NCBI GenBank assembly: GCA_005776365.1
Contig: SXPK01000083.1
Coordinates: forward strand, 1 to 42,733
DNA: 42,733 bases
DNA from: Planctomycetia bacterium
GTDB lineage: Bacteria; Planctomycetota; UBA1135; UBA2386
Reading direction: 5' to 3'
Notes under the pieces: generated by a model
Database searches by the model: none
What the model saw: the letters and a program-made list of their open reading frames with translations, nothing else
What the model was told of the DNA's origin: nothing
Shown here: piece by piece, positions 30,870 through 38,945 of the stretch
Layout: each line of letters opens with the position of its first letter
How positions within the stretch are numbered: position 1 is the stretch's first letter
Translations under genes and position numbers: made by a program

Positions 30870-32375
30870 TCAGTGCAGCGACAGCGTCGCGGCGTGCTCG
30901 AACGCCGGCTCGACGAGATAGTGCGCACCGCGCTCGCGCAGGGCGACGCGAACGCGGACCGAGGCGGCGGAGCCCGGCGCCAGGATGATCGTGTGTTCCA
31001 CGAATGCCTGCGCGACGACCTCGTCCTTGCCAGGGGTCTCGATGCGCAAGTCGATTTCGAAGGAGTCGCCGCTTCTCGTTGCTCGCGCCTGCTCCACCTT
31101 GTGACCACCCGTCGGACACTTCACCGCGAGGCTCACCGTTGCGCTCTCATCGCGTCCGACGCGCAGCGAGAACTGCTTCCAGGAGACTTCGCCTGTTGGC
31201 GCAATCGTGACGACCTCACGCGCGAGCGGCAGGGACAGCTTCTCGACGCACATGGCGCGGATCGCCTGCATCGCCTTTCCCGCGCTCGAAGTGTTCCACA
31301 CGCCGACCGCGCCAGTCCCTGACGCAGGGTGCGCATAGAAGAACGACACGTAGCCTTGTTGACCGCCCGTGTGCGTCACGACGCGCTGAGCGCCGTGCTG
31401 CTGCACGAAGAAGCACAAGCCGATGCGCTCGTCGGCAGGACCGCCAGTCGGCAACGTCGGCTCGCACATCTCGCCGAGCGACGAACGTGCGAGCACGCCT
31501 TCCGCGTCGCCGCCGCGTTCGCACGCGCCAAGGAGGAACGACACGTAGCGGGCCATGTCCCCCACCGGCGCATTGAGCCCACCATTGCTGACCGTGATGC
31601 CGGTGTCGAACTCGGCGCCGAGGTCGCGCACGCTGCCGTCCGCGTTGTTGGCGTAGCCGTGCGAGCGATGTCGCCGCAAGTGCCACGGCGTTGCGTCGAA
31701 GTAGCTGCTGCGCATGCCGAGCGGGCGCAGCACGTTCTTCTCCATGTAGACCTCGTAGTCATCGCCGCTCGCGCGCTCAATCGCTCGACCGACGAGCACG
31801 ATGCCCAGGTTGCTGTAGGCGAACTTGCTGCCCGGCGCGAACTCGACCTTGGTGTAGGGCATCATCGCGACGAGCTGGGACCAGTCCTTCGGTTCGTGCG
31901 GATGCCAGTCCTCGCCACCCCACGGAAATGTCGCGGCGCGAAACCCCGCGGCATGCTGCATCGCGTGCTGCAGCGTGGCGAACGAGAGCCACCCCTGCGG
32001 GTCGTGCGCTGCACGCAACTCCGGGCTGCTCACAACCAGCAGGTCTCCGAGCGACACTTGGCCCCGATCGCGCAACTGCATCGCAGCGATGCCCGTGAGC
32101 GTCTTGGTGCAACTCGCCCAATGAAAGATCGTGTCGGCGTCAACGGGTCGCTTCGCGTCGCGATCGGCGAGGCCGAACTGGGCCGACTTGCGCACCGCGC
32201 CGCCTTCGACAAGCGCGAGCGACGCGCCCACTGCGCCACAGGCCTCGGATCGAAGGCGAAACTCGCGCTCCACTTGCAGCCAGGCTTCATCAAGAGCTGC
32301 CGGTGCTGTGGCTTGGGCGCTCGCGAACGAGGCGATCCAGATCAGCACGAGAGCCGAATGGGCGGAATGGAGCAT
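30870..32375 (-). CDS. Exported serine hydrolase, class C beta-lactamase fold
   Basis: A 501-residue member of the beta-lactamase/DD-peptidase/esterase superfamily. A signal peptide (1-20, ending FASA) precedes the catalytic domain (about 30-380). Catalytic motifs are S88-C-T-K91 (SxxK), Y187-S-N189 (YxN) and HTGG at 335-338 in place of KTG. The HTG form is common among esterases and DD-peptidase-like members, so antibiotic resistance is not implied. A C-terminal beta region (about 390-501) is of unknown role. The ATG at 32375 has TAGACT 7 nt upstream. It is divergent from the next gene with only 30 bp between starts. Confidence 0.9.
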   Translation of the reverse strand: MLHSAHSALVLIWIASFASAQATAPAALDEAWLQVEREFRLRSEACGAVGASLALVEGGAVRKSAQFGLADRDAKRPVDADTIFHWASCTKTLTGIAAMQLRDRGQVSLGDLLVVSSPELRAAHDPQGWLSFATLQHAMQHAAGFRAATFPWGGEDWHPHEPKDWSQLVAMMPYTKVEFAPGSKFAYSNLGIVLVGRAIERASGDDYEVYMEKNVLRPLGMRSSYFDATPWHLRRHRSHGYANNADGSVRDLGAEFDTGITVSNGGLNAPVGDMARYVSFLLGACERGGDAEGVLARSSLGEMCEPTLPTGGPADERIGLCFFVQQHGAQRVVTHTGGQQGYVSFFYAHPASGTGAVGVWNTSSAGKAMQAIRAMCVEKLSLPLAREVVTIAPTGEVSWKQFSLRVGRDESATVSLAVKCPTGGHKVEQARATRSGDSFEIDLRIETPGKDEVVAQAFVEHTIILAPGSAASVRVRVALRERGAHYLVEPAFEHAATLSLH

Positions 32376-32382
32376 TCGTGCC

Positions 32383-32388
32383 AGTCTA
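32383..32388 (-). promoter_or_regulatory. Proposed -10 box for the serine hydrolase
   Basis: Minus-strand TAGACT lies 7 nt before ATG 32375, within the 30-bp divergent interval. Confidence 0.45.
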
Positions 32389-32405
32389 CGTCGCGGGTGC
32401 CCACC

Positions 32406-32894
32406 ATGTTTGACCTCCACACTTGGGAGTTGCTCAGCCACATCGTGACGGTCTTCGGACTGCCGATGGCGATCTTGGTCTTCGCCTGGGAACAGCGCCG
32501 CGACCGCCAGCAGGAAGAGGAAGAGATCCATCAGCAACTATCTGACGACTACACGGGCTTCATGAAGCTCGTGCTCGACAACGCCGACCTCCGCATGCTG
32601 CAGAAAGCCGGCATTCAGAAGCAACTCGACGCCGAGCAACTCGAGCGAAGGCTCGCGCTGTTCAACATCCTCGTTGCGCTATTCGAGCGCGCATACCTGC
32701 TGGTCTACGAACCCGAGATGTCGCCGCAGACCAAGCGCATGTGGCAGTCTTGGGAGGACTACATGCGCGAATGGTGCAGGCGACCTGACTTCCGCGATGA
32801 GTTGCCAGAACTTCTGCAGGGTGAGGACCCTGATTTTGCCCGGCACATCGCCGCCATCGCCAAAGACGAAGCCAAGGCCGCGCTGGGCCAGTAA
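32406..32894 (+). CDS. Small membrane-anchored hypothetical protein
   Basis: A 162-residue protein with one N-terminal membrane segment (about 10-28, VTVFGLPMAILVF) followed by a charged region (WEQRRDRQQEEEEIHQQL) that looks helical, possibly coiled-coil. The rest is helical and acidic, probably cytoplasmic. It recalls small membrane proteins of the DUF4760 sort, but I cannot assign a family. The ATG at 32406 gives the membrane segment a normal N-terminal position; the frame is open far upstream, but that part overlaps the serine hydrolase in antisense. Confidence 0.72.
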   Translation: MFDLHTWELLSHIVTVFGLPMAILVFAWEQRRDRQQEEEEIHQQLSDDYTGFMKLVLDNADLRMLQKAGIQKQLDAEQLERRLALFNILVALFERAYLLVYEPEMSPQTKRMWQSWEDYMREWCRRPDFRDELPELLQGEDPDFARHIAAIAKDEAKAALGQ

Positions 32895-32910
32895 TCGCCG
32901 CAAGAGACGA

Positions 32911-33870
32911 TCAGACTGTGAGACCGTGGTCGTCGCCACGCACTGGCCCCTTCGGCACACGCGCAAGATCGAAGGACTCGACGAGTTCGCGCGCGGAGCA
33001 TGGCTCGGCCTCTGACCGCAGACCGCTGGACCACGCGAGAAACCCGACGACCGCAGCCGCACTCGCGCCGCACTCGCGCAGATGCCGCAGCGAGGTGTCG
33101 CCATGACGCTTGGCCAGACGCAATCCGTCGTGCCCGACGACGAGTGGCACATGCGCGAACGACGGCGGCCGCAAACCAAGCGCGCGATACAGCAGCAACT
33201 GTCGCGGCGTGCTCGGCAACAGATCGTCGGCGCGCACCACCTCGGTGACGCCGAACGCCGCGTCGTCGACGACGACCGCGAGCTGGTAGGCCGGGCCGCC
33301 ATCGCGCTTCTGCACGACAAAGTCGCCCGAAATCGCGCCGCGCTGCGGGCCGCAAAATCGATCGTCGAACGGCAACTCACCAAGGTCGACGCGCATGCGC
33401 AAGGCCGCGTCGCGCCCGGTCTTCGCCTTCGCGTCCTCGAGCGATGCAAAGCGACCGCGGCACGTCCCTGGATAGACCGCTCCGTCGCTCGGTGCCTGCG
33501 CATCGCCTTCGTGCGGGGCCGACGCTGCTTCTTCCACTTCCTTGCGCGTGCACACGCACGGATACGCGGCCCCGACCGCAACGAGGCATTGCGCGGCCTT
33601 GGCATAGACTTCGAGCCGCGTCGATTGCACGACGATCTCGCCATCCCAGTCGAGTCCGAGCCAACGCAAGTCCTCGATGGCCGCGGCGGCAGCAGAGGGC
33701 TTCACTCGTGGTCCGTCGATGTCCTCGATGCGCAACGAGAGACGACCACCCTTCGAACGCACCGAGAGCCACGCGAGCAAAAACGTGCGGGCATTGCCGA
33801 GATGCAGCGCGCCGGTCGGGCTCGGCGCAAGCCGACCGACGACTGGATCCGCGGCGTTCTGCTGCGACAT
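32911..33870 (-). CDS. gluQ: Glutamyl-Q tRNA(Asp) synthetase
   Basis: Attaches glutamate to queuosine in the anticodon of tRNA(Asp). The 319-residue protein is a short GluRS paralogue without an anticodon-binding domain. It has HLGN (23-26) as the HIGH motif, AKRHGD as the KMSKS-like loop, and a zinc site of the GluQ-RS kind: C105 and C107 in YPCVC, then Y133 and C137 in YPGTC. The length and the missing C-terminal domain separate it from GltX. The ATG at 33870 has minus-strand TAGAAC 7 nt upstream. Divergent from rsgA. Confidence 0.93.
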   Translation of the reverse strand: MSQQNAADPVVGRLAPSPTGALHLGNARTFLLAWLSVRSKGGRLSLRIEDIDGPRVKPSAAAAAIEDLRWLGLDWDGEIVVQSTRLEVYAKAAQCLVAVGAAYPCVCTRKEVEEAASAPHEGDAQAPSDGAVYPGTCRGRFASLEDAKAKTGRDAALRMRVDLGELPFDDRFCGPQRGAISGDFVVQKRDGGPAYQLAVVVDDAAFGVTEVVRADDLLPSTPRQLLLYRALGLRPPSFAHVPLVVGHDGLRLAKRHGDTSLRHLRECGASAAAVVGFLAWSSGLRSEAEPCSARELVESFDLARVPKGPVRGDDHGLTV

Positions 33871-33877
33871 GGCGCGC

Positions 33878-33883
33878 GTTCTA
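33878..33883 (-). promoter_or_regulatory. Proposed -10 box for gluQ
   Basis: Minus-strand TAGAAC followed by 7 nt and ATG 33870; shares a 62-bp divergent interval with rsgA. Confidence 0.35.
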
Positions 33884-33914
33884 CGCGGGGCCGACCGCCG
33901 ACGCGACTTCCGTG

Positions 33915-33920
33915 TATGGT
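33915..33920 (+). promoter_or_regulatory. Proposed -10 box for rsgA
   Basis: TATGGT followed by 12 nt and ATG 33933, with no ribosome site between. Confidence 0.35.
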
Positions 33921-33932
33921 GCGCCGCCCCGA

Positions 33933-34931
33933 ATGACCGAACCCGCACTCCTCGAAGGCCTCGTGCTGCGCATCGACGCGAAGGTCTGCCACGTCGAGGT
34001 CAACGGACAGCGGCGCACGGTGCCGCTCGCGGGCAAGCTCTTCGAAGAACGCTCGCACGAGAAACGGCCCCTCGCGGTCGGCGACCGCGTCCGGTTCGAC
34101 GCGACCGGGCAAGCGATCGACGCACTGCTGCCGCGGACCAGCATGCTGCACCGCCGCGCTGCGAGCGAAGGCGAGGAGCGATCGCAAGTCGTCGCCGCAA
34201 ACGTGACGCTCGTGCTCGCGGTCGCAAGCGCTGCGGAACCGCCGTTCCAACCAGAACTCGTCGACGGCGTGCTTGCCGGCGCCATCCGGCAGCAGATTCC
34301 GGCTGCGCTGGTCATCACCAAGATCGACCGCGACAAGAAAGGCCAGACGCGCGATTGGGTCGAGCTGTATCGCCAGCTCGGCTACCGCGTGTTCGCGACC
34401 TGTGCGGAGAAAGGCAGCGAGACACACGACGAGTTCGCGCAGTTGCGCGATCTGCTGCACCAGAACCGGACTGTGCTCTGCGGACTGTCGGGCGTGGGCA
34501 AGTCCACGCTGCTCAACGCCTTGGTGCCCGGCCTGCAGCTGCGCATTGGCTCGTTGAATCACATCCGCCAAGGCAAGCACACGACGGCGCACACGGAACT
34601 GATCGCGGTGCCTGGCGGCGGCCACGTGCTCGACACGCCAGGCGTGCGCAGCTTTCACCAGTTTCAGATCGGCGCGCAGGAATCGCAGTTCGTGTTCCCG
34701 GAGATCGCGGCATTGCTGCCGCACTGCGGCTATCGAAACTGCCTGCACCGAGACGAGCCATCTTGCGCCGTGCTGAGTGGCCTCGAGAACGGCACCGTGC
34801 ACCGCTCCCGATACGCGTCGTATGCGGCGATGCTCGACCACGCGCTGCGCAGCGAACGCCTGCATTCCAAAGTCGACTCCGCGGATGACGGCAAGCGCCA
34901 AGGCGGCAAGCGGCGACGGCCGGGTAGTTGA
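33933..34931 (+). CDS. rsgA: Ribosome small-subunit-dependent GTPase RsgA
   Basis: Late-stage 30S assembly GTPase. The 332-residue protein has an N-terminal OB domain (1-85), then a circularly permuted GTPase domain with G4 TKID (129-132) before G1 GLSGVGKST (184-192) and G3 DTPG (234-237). It ends with a zinc knuckle using C265, C270, H272 and C278 in HCGYRNCLHRDEPSC. The order G4-G1-G3 is diagnostic. The C-terminal tail is Lys/Arg-rich. All residues expected for activity are present. Confidence 0.96.
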   Translation: MTEPALLEGLVLRIDAKVCHVEVNGQRRTVPLAGKLFEERSHEKRPLAVGDRVRFDATGQAIDALLPRTSMLHRRAASEGEERSQVVAANVTLVLAVASAAEPPFQPELVDGVLAGAIRQQIPAALVITKIDRDKKGQTRDWVELYRQLGYRVFATCAEKGSETHDEFAQLRDLLHQNRTVLCGLSGVGKSTLLNALVPGLQLRIGSLNHIRQGKHTTAHTELIAVPGGGHVLDTPGVRSFHQFQIGAQESQFVFPEIAALLPHCGYRNCLHRDEPSCAVLSGLENGTVHRSRYASYAAMLDHALRSERLHSKVDSADDGKRQGGKRRRPGS

Positions 34932-35102
34932 GCGCACACGGCAGCAGCCCATCGGAGAACGGCTGCATCGCCGAAGGCCTGGCAGCAGCGGCGAGATCAA
35001 GGAGTGCGAACGGAGTCGAATCTGGGGATTCGTGGCTTTCACACGACGCAGAGATCGACCCGGATGCCGGGCTCGCAGACAGCATGCGTCTCCAACGGGC
35101 TG

Positions 35103-35588
35103 CTAGGCCGCTGCGAACGTGAGGCACTTGTAACCCCACGACGCGAGCAGCAGCAGCACGGCAACGAACGCGATCGCGGTGCGCGGCAACTGCACATAGA
35201 CGTCGAGGAACGAGCGCGAACGCAGCAAGCACCAGCCTGCGATTGCGCCCAACGCGATGCCGGCGAGCGCCAACGCAGCGCCGAAGGGTTGGGTCACGAA
35301 CGCGGAAATGAGCCGGCCGTGCACGAGCAGCGTCGCCGCCGTGGTCGCGCCGCAGGTCGGGCACGGGTAGCCATAGACCCTGGGCCAGTTGCACGGCGAG
35401 AGGCCGAGCTGCGTGTGCGTGTCGTAGCCCTTGGCATCCGGCTCGATCGACACCAGCAGCGCGACGCAGATCGCTGCGGCAGCAAACACGAGCGCGGCGA
35501 CTGCGCGGTCGAGCCAAGGGGCCCGCGGGCCATCGTGCACGGGGATCGTCGAGATCACGCGCGACGGATCATGCCGCGCGCGCGCCAC
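35103..35588 (-). CDS. DUF2752 membrane protein
   Basis: A 161-residue inner-membrane protein of unknown function. The DUF2752 signature is clear: a first membrane segment (about 30-48), then LSPCNWPRVYGYPCPTCGATTA, with the CPxCG pair and a preceding cysteine, and two further hydrophobic segments (about 95-115 and 132-152). The GTG at 35588 is the outermost start; GTGs further in are possible and would only shorten the cytoplasmic tail. It lies 60 nt after the 178-residue unknown and may belong to the folC transcript. Confidence 0.85.
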   Translation of the reverse strand: MARARHDPSRVISTIPVHDGPRAPWLDRAVAALVFAAAAICVALLVSIEPDAKGYDTHTQLGLSPCNWPRVYGYPCPTCGATTAATLLVHGRLISAFVTQPFGAALALAGIALGAIAGWCLLRSRSFLDVYVQLPRTAIAFVAVLLLLASWGYKCLTFAAA

Positions 35589-35648
35589 CGCACAAACGCT
35601 TCGCTCTCCAAGCCCGCAGGTGTTGCGCGCGAAACGGCGACCCAGTTC

Positions 35649-36185
35649 TCAGCCGCGGAAGTCGTAGACGTAGGCGAGCTTGTCTTTGCGAACGATCGCG
35701 TATTCAAGCGTGCCCAGCACTTGCAGCTCAGGCGGCGACAGGTCGAGCCCACGAAGAATCGGCGTCTGCATGATGAAGTACTTGCGGTTCGAAACCTGCT
35801 GCTCGTAAGCGCCCGTTTCGACGTTGCCAGTCAGCTCGAACTGCACTGCGCCGTTGTAGAACGCACGGATTCGACCGGCCTTGTTGGGCTGCGCCAGGCG
35901 ACGCAGCATCTCGTCGCCGGCGAAGTCGATCAGCTCGTGGGCGCAGATCACTTCCTTCTGGTTCACCTGCACGCTCGGCGTGCGGATCACCTCACCGGTG
36001 CGCAACGACACCATCGTCGCATCCTCGACGGTGAGAAAGGTCTTGGACCAGTCCTCGAGCAGATTCGACAAGCGCTTGGTCTTGTTCGGCAATCGTCCCT
36101 TGATGAGGAACGAGTCGGTGAGGATCAGGTCTTCGACGATCGTCGGCGCGGATGCGCCGCCGGAGTTGCGGAAAGGTTGGTTCAT
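35649..36185 (-). CDS. Conserved-looking hypothetical protein coupled to folC
   Basis: A 178-residue soluble protein without signal or membrane segments. The central part (IKGRLPNKTKRLSNLLEDWS, then DATMVSLRTGEVIRTPSVQVNQKEV) reads like a small beta-barrel domain. ICAHELIDFAGDEMLRR and two C-terminal strands follow. I do not recognise a defined family. Its ATG at 36185 overlaps the folC stop by four bases (ATGA), so expression is coupled to folate metabolism. No evidence links it to folate chemically. Confidence 0.75.
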   Translation of the reverse strand: MNQPFRNSGGASAPTIVEDLILTDSFLIKGRLPNKTKRLSNLLEDWSKTFLTVEDATMVSLRTGEVIRTPSVQVNQKEVICAHELIDFAGDEMLRRLAQPNKAGRIRAFYNGAVQFELTGNVETGAYEQQVSNRKYFIMQTPILRGLDLSPPELQVLGTLEYAIVRKDKLAYVYDFRG

Positions 36186-37483
36186 CGTGCGGCTCGCGAA
36201 ACGAGGAGCTCGCGCGCCTCGCCGGCGAGGTAGAACGAACCGCAGCACAACCGCGGCATCGCCTTCGCGCGCACTGCATCCAAGGCCTCGGCGACCGGTC
36301 GGATCACCAAAGGCTCGACGCCTTGCGCGCGCAGCCATTCCGCGACGACCTGCGGGTCCTCGCCGACGACGCCCGTGAGCTCCGTCAGGACGAAGCTATC
36401 GGCGATCGGCAACAGGGTGCTCAAGCCCTGACGCCAGCGCTTGTCCAGAGCCGAGGCAAACAGCACAGCCGCCTTGCGATCGGGCCAACGGCGCTGGAAC
36501 TCGGCTGCGACCGCCTGCAACGACTGCTCTGTGTGCGCGCCGTCGAACACAAACGGCAAGGAATCGTCGCAGTCCACCACCTCGAAACGACACGGCAGCC
36601 GCCACGGCCGCGGCGCCGGGTCGAGTTGCAGATCGGCTTCTGGGCAAAGGTGCGCAAACGCGGCGGCAGCGAGCGCGAGCGCCTGCGGCTCGAAGCCACG
36701 CGCATCAGGCAAGGACACGATCGCTTCGCGCCCGCCTGGCAGCACGAGCCGCGCGCGGTAGAGCCTGCTATCCCAAATCGCATCGACCAGATGCATGTCC
36801 GTGCCGAGCACGAACAACTTCGCTCCGCAACGCTTCGCATGGTCTTCAACCACCCGCAATGCTTCGCCGCGCGCGGCTGTGAACGCGACGCCGCCTTCTC
36901 GAATGATCCATGCCTTCTCCGACGCGATCGCAGCGACCGTCGAGCCGAGAACCTCGGTGTGCTCCAGTTCGACGCCGGTCAAGATCGACGCATCGACTGC
37001 AATCGCCGTCGTCGCGTCGAATCGTCCGCCGAGTCCGACCTCGTAGATCGACAGCTTGCACCCAGCAGCGACGAAGGCTTGCACGGCGGCAACCGTCAGC
37101 GCCTCGAAGAACGTCGCCTTCACGCCGAGCCGGTCGGCGCGTGCGAGAACGTGTCGCAACTGCGTCTCCATCGCATCGACGGTGATCGTGCGGCCGTCGA
37201 GCAGGATGCGTTCCAGGATCGTCGTGACGTGCGGCGACAGGTAGGCGCCGGCGCGCAGGTCAGCGTGCTGCGCGAGTGCGCCGAGAAACGCGCAGACCGT
37301 GCCCTTGCCCTTGCTGCCGCCGACTTGGACCGCCTTCCCGTGCGCGGGCTTTGGACCGAGCGGGTCAAGCAGCGCGCGCGCGTTGGCGAGGTCCCAGATG
37401 CGACGATCGGGGCGCGAACGCTCGTAGTTCTCCAGTTGACTCAGCAGCGGTGCAAGTCGTGCAGCGGCTCTGTCGTGCAGCAT
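36182..37483 (-). CDS. folC: Folylpolyglutamate synthase / dihydrofolate synthase
   Basis: Mur-ligase-family enzyme that adds glutamate to dihydropteroate and folates. The 433-residue protein has the ATP-binding loop GGSKGKGT (55-62), the folate-family segment YLSPHVTTILERI, EVGLGGRFDATTAI, and the C-terminal domain with FDGAHTEQSLQAV. Length and motif order are normal. The ATG at 37483 is preceded by AAAGGA about 8 nt upstream, a fair ribosome site. Repeat copy B starts 37 bp upstream of the ATG. It is the first gene of a coupled group with the 178-residue unknown. Confidence 0.94.
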   Translation of the reverse strand: MLHDRAAARLAPLLSQLENYERSRPDRRIWDLANARALLDPLGPKPAHGKAVQVGGSKGKGTVCAFLGALAQHADLRAGAYLSPHVTTILERILLDGRTITVDAMETQLRHVLARADRLGVKATFFEALTVAAVQAFVAAGCKLSIYEVGLGGRFDATTAIAVDASILTGVELEHTEVLGSTVAAIASEKAWIIREGGVAFTAARGEALRVVEDHAKRCGAKLFVLGTDMHLVDAIWDSRLYRARLVLPGGREAIVSLPDARGFEPQALALAAAAFAHLCPEADLQLDPAPRPWRLPCRFEVVDCDDSLPFVFDGAHTEQSLQAVAAEFQRRWPDRKAAVLFASALDKRWRQGLSTLLPIADSFVLTELTGVVGEDPQVVAEWLRAQGVEPLVIRPVAEALDAVRAKAMPRLCCGSFYLAGEARELLVSRAAR

Positions 37484-37798
37484 TCTTGGCGTCCTTTCGA
37501 AGATGCGCGTGACACCCAGACCGTAGAAGTGGTTTCACAGCAAGTCAGCATGCGAGGCCGAGCAACGAAGCCAACGGGCAAGGAGCGAGTTGGCAGCGCG
37601 ATCTGCAGATTCCGGGGAGAACTGGCGACACAGCCATCGGGCTTCTGGACCAGCCGCAACTGCCGAGTTGTTGTGCAACCACTTCTAGAACCCTGCGCAC
37701 CGAAACTCCACGCCGAGACCTCGCCTTGGCGGTTGGCGACGCGCGGCACTCCCAGGAGCCAGCGCCATCCGCTACCGTCTCGCCCCCACGAGAACTGC
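37484..37798. other. Intergenic region holding repeat copy B
   Basis: These 315 bases separate the divergent folC and esterase genes. Repeat copy B occupies 37521-37687. A TACCGT hexamer at 37773-37778 lies 20 nt before the esterase ATG. No coding frame or RNA gene was recognised in the rest. Confidence 0.6.
37521..37687 (+). repeat. Dispersed structured element, copy B (about 167 bp)
   Basis: Same orientation and architecture as 27737-27902. The ends are complementary over about 20 positions with few mismatches: left TAGAAGTGGTTTCACAGCAA, right (read on the other strand) TAGAAGTGGTTGCACAACAA. The core conserved block GCGAGGCCGAGCAACG is identical to copy A. Near the right end CAACT-GCCG-AGTTG is a perfect hairpin, degenerate in copy A. 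The central stem reads ATCT/AGAT here and ATCC/GGAT in copy A, a compensatory change. It lies 111 nt before the esterase start. Confidence 0.8.
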
Positions 37799-38833
37799 AT
37801 GCGCAACCACTACACGCTCATCGCTTTCGCCATCGTCTCCACCCTCGCGACGAACGCGACGGCGCAAGGGGGCCGCGGCCGCCGCAACGTCGACCCGAGC
37901 AGCGTCAAACTCGACGCGATGACCTTTGCGCAGAAGACCTTCGACAGCGAAGCGATCGACGCTGCCGTGAACTACGGCGTCTACTTGCCCACGGACTACG
38001 ACGCCGAGAAGAACAAGGGCACGAAGTATCCCCTTGTCATCTGGCTGCACGGAATGTTCGAGGATCACCTGCGCTTCCACGGTCGGGGCGGCGCGCCGGT
38101 GCTCGACGCGACGATCAAGGAGGGCAAGCTGCCACCTTGCGTGTTCATCTGCCCAGACGGCGGGCGCACCTCGATGTATGTGAACCGCAAGGACAAGCGC
38201 TACGAGGACCTCGTGACGAAGGACCTGCTCGCTCACGTCGAGAAGACCTACCGCGTCAGCACGCGTCGCGAAGACCGCGCGATCCTCGGCGTCAGCATGG
38301 GCGGCATGGCCGCGCTGCGCATCGCGTTTCAGAACCCTGAGCTATTCGGGGCCGTCGGCGTGCACAGCGCGGCAATCCTGCCCGAGGACCCGAACAACCT
38401 GCCCGACCGCATGAAAGGCGCGGCGAAGCAGTTCGGCCTCGTCGAGGTGTTCGGCGACCCGATCGAGCAGGAGCCATGGGAGAAGGCCAACCCGTTGTGC
38501 ATCGCCAAGACGCTGAAGCCTGAGACGCTGAAGGGACTGCGCGTCTACTTCGATGCCGGCACCGAGGACCGTTATGGCTTCGCAACCGGCAATGAGTCGC
38601 TGCACGCCGTGCTCGACGACAAGGGCATCGAACACACCTGGCGGCTGATCGAAGGCGGCGGCCACTCGTGGGGCGCTGGCTTCCAGGACCAGACGCTGCC
38701 GCACAGTTTCGCGATGGTCGGCGAGATGTTCCGGCAAGCAGAAGCAAAGAAGTCCGGGCTCGATGGTCTCGGCGGCGCAGTGGATGGAACCGGCGATGGC
38801 AAGGCGCCGTCGCAGCCAGACGGCGGCAAGTAG
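37799..38833 (+). CDS. Exported esterase, alpha/beta-hydrolase fold
   Basis: A 344-residue secreted hydrolase of the putative-esterase (Esterase D-like) family. The signal peptide (1-23) ends ATAQ. The catalytic Ser is S166 in GVSMGG, the Asp is probably D257 in DAGTED, and the His is H289 in GGGHSWG. WLHGMFEDH (82-90) forms the oxyanion region. The C-terminal 25 residues are Gly/Asp-rich and probably disordered. Such enzymes often act on ferulate, acetyl-xylan or other carbohydrate esters, but the substrate cannot be read here. The ATG is fixed by the signal peptide. Confidence 0.9.
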   Translation: MRNHYTLIAFAIVSTLATNATAQGGRGRRNVDPSSVKLDAMTFAQKTFDSEAIDAAVNYGVYLPTDYDAEKNKGTKYPLVIWLHGMFEDHLRFHGRGGAPVLDATIKEGKLPPCVFICPDGGRTSMYVNRKDKRYEDLVTKDLLAHVEKTYRVSTRREDRAILGVSMGGMAALRIAFQNPELFGAVGVHSAAILPEDPNNLPDRMKGAAKQFGLVEVFGDPIEQEPWEKANPLCIAKTLKPETLKGLRVYFDAGTEDRYGFATGNESLHAVLDDKGIEHTWRLIEGGGHSWGAGFQDQTLPHSFAMVGEMFRQAEAKKSGLDGLGGAVDGTGDGKAPSQPDGGK

Positions 38834-38933
38834 GACCGCGGCGCACGCGGCCCGATCGGGCCAGCGCGTGAAAAAATCCGAATCGGGGCTGCAGCGGCGG
38901 GCACCGTTGCCGATCAGCAGGACTAGTCCATCC

Positions 38934-38937
38934 GGAG
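38934..38937 (+). promoter_or_regulatory. Ribosome-binding site of the Nudix gene
   Basis: GGAG lies 8 nt before ATG 38946. A TAGTCC hexamer at 38924-38929 could be the -10 box. This is one of the few leadered starts in the window. Confidence 0.4.
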
Positions 38938-38945
38938 TCTGATCG

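Noticed and set aside
30870-32375. Antibiotic-resistance class C beta-lactamase
   Set aside because: The third motif is HTGG rather than KTG and the protein has a long extra C-terminal region, so an esterase or peptidase-like role is more likely.
31329-32405. N-terminal extension of the small membrane protein back to 31329
   Set aside because: It overlaps the serine hydrolase in antisense, and the membrane segment fits an N-terminus at 32406.
36152-37798. N-terminal extension of the esterase frame back to 36152
   Set aside because: It overlaps folC in antisense and runs through repeat copy B; the signal peptide at 37799 marks the true start.
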